Part shown: positions 60,943 through 64,000 of the stretch, one piece after another | Layout of the letters: every line of letters begins with the position of its first letter | Numbering within the stretch: position 1 is the stretch's first letter | From: Macrosoma leucophasiata | Taxonomy: Eukaryota; Arthropoda; Insecta; Lepidoptera; Hedylidae | DNA: 64,000 nt | Assembly: GCA_036365455.1 (NCBI GenBank) | Contig: JAWQUS010000032.1 | Coordinates: forward strand, 11,602,001 to 11,666,000 | Direction: 5' to 3' | Made by a program: the position numbers and the translations under genes | Notes under the pieces: generated by a model | The model's database searches: none | What the model was told of the DNA's origin: nothing | The model's input: only the letters and a program-made list of their open reading frames with translations

Positions 60943-62107
60943 TGTTGTGGGGCGCTCTTCTAGCGAGCTATGATGCAGTGACGTACGTACTGCACCTGCG
61001 AACCACCACGACCGTAATGTGCGGGCGTTTGAATGTACGGGCGGACCTATTGTCCGTCCGGCGCCGGATGCCCGCTCGTAGTGTTGACACCGATGGCAGT
61101 ATACGCCGATCTGGATCTGCGCCGCCAGTGAGAGGGGTGGAGGTGCGGGGAAGGGGTGTTTCAGTAAAGAAACAATCGGTTACATGTGATATGACCGAAA
61201 AGCAGGCCAGCCAAGCCTTGGTAACCCTACCCCGACGACCTAATTCTATCGTAGAATCACTGGGGTCTTCCAGTCTTCCAGTCTTCCAGGTTCACTTTTT
61301 CTTCTTGTTACTTCACTTGTTTTCACTTGTTTTCACTTGCTGGAGACCATGTCATACTTTGGAATTTGCCCCGAGCCCCATTATTCGAACAATACCGTCA
61401 AGAGAGCCTCATTTTTCGGTCGTATTTTGCCCGAATTTGTGCTTATTTTTTGTTATGGCTGACCTGGTTTTCTTTCTTTATTTTTAAAATTCTAATAGTT
61501 ACATACATGTGTTATACATATTTACAATCGTTACAGTTTTCTCTATTATTGTACATAAGTTTTATTAACATTCATAAAAAGACTAAAAAGTTATTCGTAA
61601 GTAAATATAAAAAATGTAACAATTTTCCGCGTATTTCTTTAAACATTTCTTAATAACTTTTATATGCTATGACTAATTATTATAAAAAGTACATAAAAAC
61701 AAAGAACAAACATTACTCTATCCGAAAACAATACACAAATAAACGTGACATCTAAAAAAGGAACCTAAAACATTCGTAAAATAAGAAAATGATAAAACAT
61801 AAAATAATAAGAAAATTACGTTTCCTGCCTATATCCCTTACATTATAGAGGTTTAATTATATAAAATGACTTCCTATAATAAATTCTCACATGACTAACA
61901 TTATTTAAAGTTGATATAAGGCAAAGAATTAAAATCGTATCCAAAACTATCGTACGAGAAGAACGTCTATACATAGCTATACATCTATACAAGTTCTTTA
62001 CTTTCTACAAACGTTACGCGAAGACTACTTTGACGTACACTTACACTTTTGGTCTTTGTCACACAAACACATTCATTGATCACCTTTGTCCGTGGTCGTC
62101 GCCGACA
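60943..62107 (-). repeat. BEL copy 2, 3' LTR
   Basis: A complete LTR of about 1165 bp. Its outer end reads CAACA in place of CGACA of copy 1. It shares several changes with the partial 5' LTR at 63341-64000 (for example 'ccgtcaagagagcc' and 'aaaattctaatagtt') that copy 1 lacks, so the two LTRs come from one separate insertion. Confidence 0.93.
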
Positions 62108-63340
62108 TCCTCCCCCTCGTGCGAAGCACCAACTCCTGGCCCGGCGACTCGGTGCTCTCGACTCGGTGCGATGGCTGCCTCCCCGCAGTCTGGCTCGCTG
62201 GTCGATGCTCTGCCGTCGATCTCGACGGTAGTCCGCTCCTTGTCGCGCTGCGCTGGCACCAGTAGCACCAGCTTGGAGCTGGGGCGCTTCAGCACGCCCC
62301 CGGTAGTGCGCACTTCTAGTACTCGAGTGCGCCCGTCGGGTCCTGGGTAGGTTCGGACCACCTCGCCTCTCGGCCAGGTTCCTCGTGGCAGCGTGGAGTC
62401 CACTATGAGGACTGTGTCTCCACACTGCAGGTCTCTCGTAGCAGCCCTCGCGTCGATTCTTCTCGGGATCAGAGTTGGAAGGTACTCTTTCACCCATCTG
62501 CTCCAGAAGTGGTCGGTCAGTCGCTGAGCTACTCTCCATGCACGCCGGTCGGTGAGGTCGTCGTCGGTGAAAGTTCCCAGTCGGGTGCCGCAGGATCTCC
62601 CAATTAGGAAGTGGTTGGGAGTGAGGGCACCTTCTTCAGTGTCTTCATCGGCTTCTATAAGCGGTCTCGAGTTCACCAGATGCTCCGCCTCTAGCAGCAG
62701 TGTATGTAGAACCTCTTCTCTGGGGTGTCTTTCCTTGAGGGTCACCGCCAGGGCCGTTTTGATGGACCGGACCAGGCGTTCCCATGCTCCCCCCATGTTC
62801 GGAGCTCCAGGTGGTATGAACTTCCACTTGATGCTCATACGTTCTGCAGCGGTGATGAGGTCATCTTTGTTGAGGCTGGCGAAGGCTTCTTGAAGTTCTT
62901 TGCTGGCCCCCACGAAGTTCGTACCGTTGTCGCTGAAGATTGTCCTTGGCATTCCCCGTCTCGCAGTCATCCGTCGCAGTGCCAGAATCATGGAGTCCGT
63001 TGACAGAGACGCTGCTAGCTCGACGTGAACGGCTCTAGTTGTGAGGCACGTGAACAGGGCGCCCCATCTCTTCTCATGACGTCGGCCTATCGTGACGATC
63101 ATAGGCCCGAAGTAGTCTACGGCGGTGCATGTGAATGGTGGTTCTCCATGTCGTAGTCGCTCCAGCGGGAGATTCCCCATCGGCTGAAGCTGTGGCGTGC
63201 CGCGGTATACTTTGCACCACTGACACCGATGAACCGTCGATCTCACTGCAGATCGTAGCCCTAGGATCCAGTAGCGCTGCCTCAACTCATTGATCACCGT
63301 CGCGTGGTTGCCATGGTTGAACTCTTCGTGGTAGTGTGCG
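62080..63340 (-). pseudogene. BEL copy 2, integrase and C-terminal domain remnant
   Basis: The frame is open from the deletion junction to a stop inside the LTR (62080). It carries the end of the zinc domain, the integrase catalytic core (VDYFGPM, FSDNGTNF, GGAWERL) and the DUF5641-like C-terminus. At least five residues differ from copy 1 within 405 codons. Lacking everything upstream and a primer site, it cannot transpose alone, although intact LTR ends might be used in trans. Confidence 0.9.
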
Positions 63341-64000
63341 AATCACTGGGGTCTTCCAGTCTTCCAGTCTTCCAGGTTCACTTTTTCTTCTTGTTACTTC
63401 ACTTGTTTTCACTTGTTTTCACTTGCTGGAGACCATGTCATACTTTGGAATTTGCCCCGAGCCCCATTATTCGAACAATACCGTCAAGAGAGCCTCATTT
63501 TTCGGTCGTATTTTGCCCGAATTTGTGCTTATTTTTTGTTATGGCTGACCTGGTTTTCTTTCTTTATTTTTAAAATTCTAATAGTTACATACATGTGTTA
63601 TACATATTTACAATCGTTACAGTTTTCTCTATTATTGTACATAAGTTTTATTAACATTCATAAAAAGACTAAAAAGTTATTCGTAAGTAAATATAAAAAA
63701 TGTAACAATTTTCCGCGTATTTCTTTAAACATTTCTTAATAACTTTTATATGCTATGACTAATTATTATAAAAAGTACATAAAAACAAAGAACAAACATT
63801 ACTCTATCCGAAAACAATACACAAATAAACGTGACATCTAAAAAAGGAACCTAAAACATTCGTAAAATAAGAAAATGATAAAACATAAAATAATAAGAAA
63901 ATTACGTTTCCTGCCTATATCCCTTACATTATAGAGGTTTAATTATATAAAATGACTTCCTATAATAAATTCTCACATGACTAACATTATTTAAAGTTGA
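63341..64000 (-). repeat. BEL copy 2, partial 5' LTR
   Basis: It is the same sequence as 61255-61914 shifted by 2086 bases. By that offset the LTR should end near 64193, outside the window. Its inner ~310 bases are deleted. The breakpoint lies beside the CTTCCAGT minisatellite. Confidence 0.92.

Larger units (their letters stand above)
60943..64000 (-). mobile_element. BEL/Pao copy 2, internally deleted, minus strand
   Basis: From the right in minus orientation: 5' LTR (only its first part, from beyond the window to 63341), then directly the integrase part of pol (63340-62108), then a complete 3' LTR (62107-60943). Compared with copy 1 about 4.8 kb is missing: the end of the 5' LTR, the primer site, gag, protease, reverse transcriptase, RNase H and the start of integrase. 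The junction at 63340-63341 shares GA. The GAGGC at 60938-60942 is the likely target sequence; the other side is outside the window. Confidence 0.93.

Overview
The window looks like intergenic or intronic DNA of a moth or butterfly (Lepidoptera). It is AT-rich and contains almost no host coding sequence. It is packed with element types typical of lepidopteran genomes: Helitron derivatives ending in a short GC hairpin plus CTAGT, CR1-like and RTE-like LINE fragments, a SINE ending in the 'cccagcagtgggacgtat' tail, a BEL/Pao LTR retrotransposon, hAT and pogo/Tigger DNA transposons, and a Penelope-like fragment. The organism assignment is inferred from this repertoire and not from a marker gene.

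Layout: 1-2.6 kb, decayed hAT transposon with a spliced, frameshifted transposase pseudogene. 2.6-9.6 kb, Helitron derivatives, a tRNA-derived SINE, nested SINEs (one 5S-like) and CR1 LINE 3' fragments. 9.65-12.06 kb, complete pogo/Tigger element (TA target duplication) with an intact 563-codon transposase ORF in which the first catalytic Asp is replaced. 14.5-22.6 kb, complete and very young BEL/Pao retrotransposon: 5-bp target duplication GTACC, two 1164-bp LTRs for which I see one difference, a tRNA-Tyr-type primer site, a single gag-pol ORF of 1905 codons and a polypurine tract. 25-26.1 kb, non-autonomous hAT. 28.5-30.6 kb, CR1 3' end, then a SINE split by a 1.18-kb long-TIR element resembling a Mutator-like/foldback element and holding three 152-bp tandem repeats. 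31-41.9 kb, SINEs, a CR1 reverse-transcriptase fragment, a TIR element, a Tigger-derived MITE, a TA-flanked 914-bp element inside a SINE, and a Penelope-like endonuclease fragment. 42-48.5 kb, tRNA-SINEs and a cluster of Helitron derivatives. 50,989-51,161, the only convincing host coding exon. 52-60 kb, tRNA-SINE with a perfect 12-bp target duplication, RTE reverse-transcriptase pseudogene, SINEs, MITEs and another Helitron. 60.39-64 kb, a CTCGAG-rich hAT-like end broken by a second BEL copy on the minus strand that has lost most of its interior and runs off the window.

A single SINE family (here SINE-A, about 190-295 bp) occurs some 25-30 times in both orientations. Its 3' tail resembles that of the CR1 LINE fragments, so CR1 machinery probably mobilised it. 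The insertions can be ordered from nesting: other elements repeatedly landed in older SINE-A copies and their empty-site sequence can be read directly.

No rRNA, CRISPR, convincing tRNA gene or operon-like structure was seen. All coordinates of repeat edges are by eye and may be off by a few bases.
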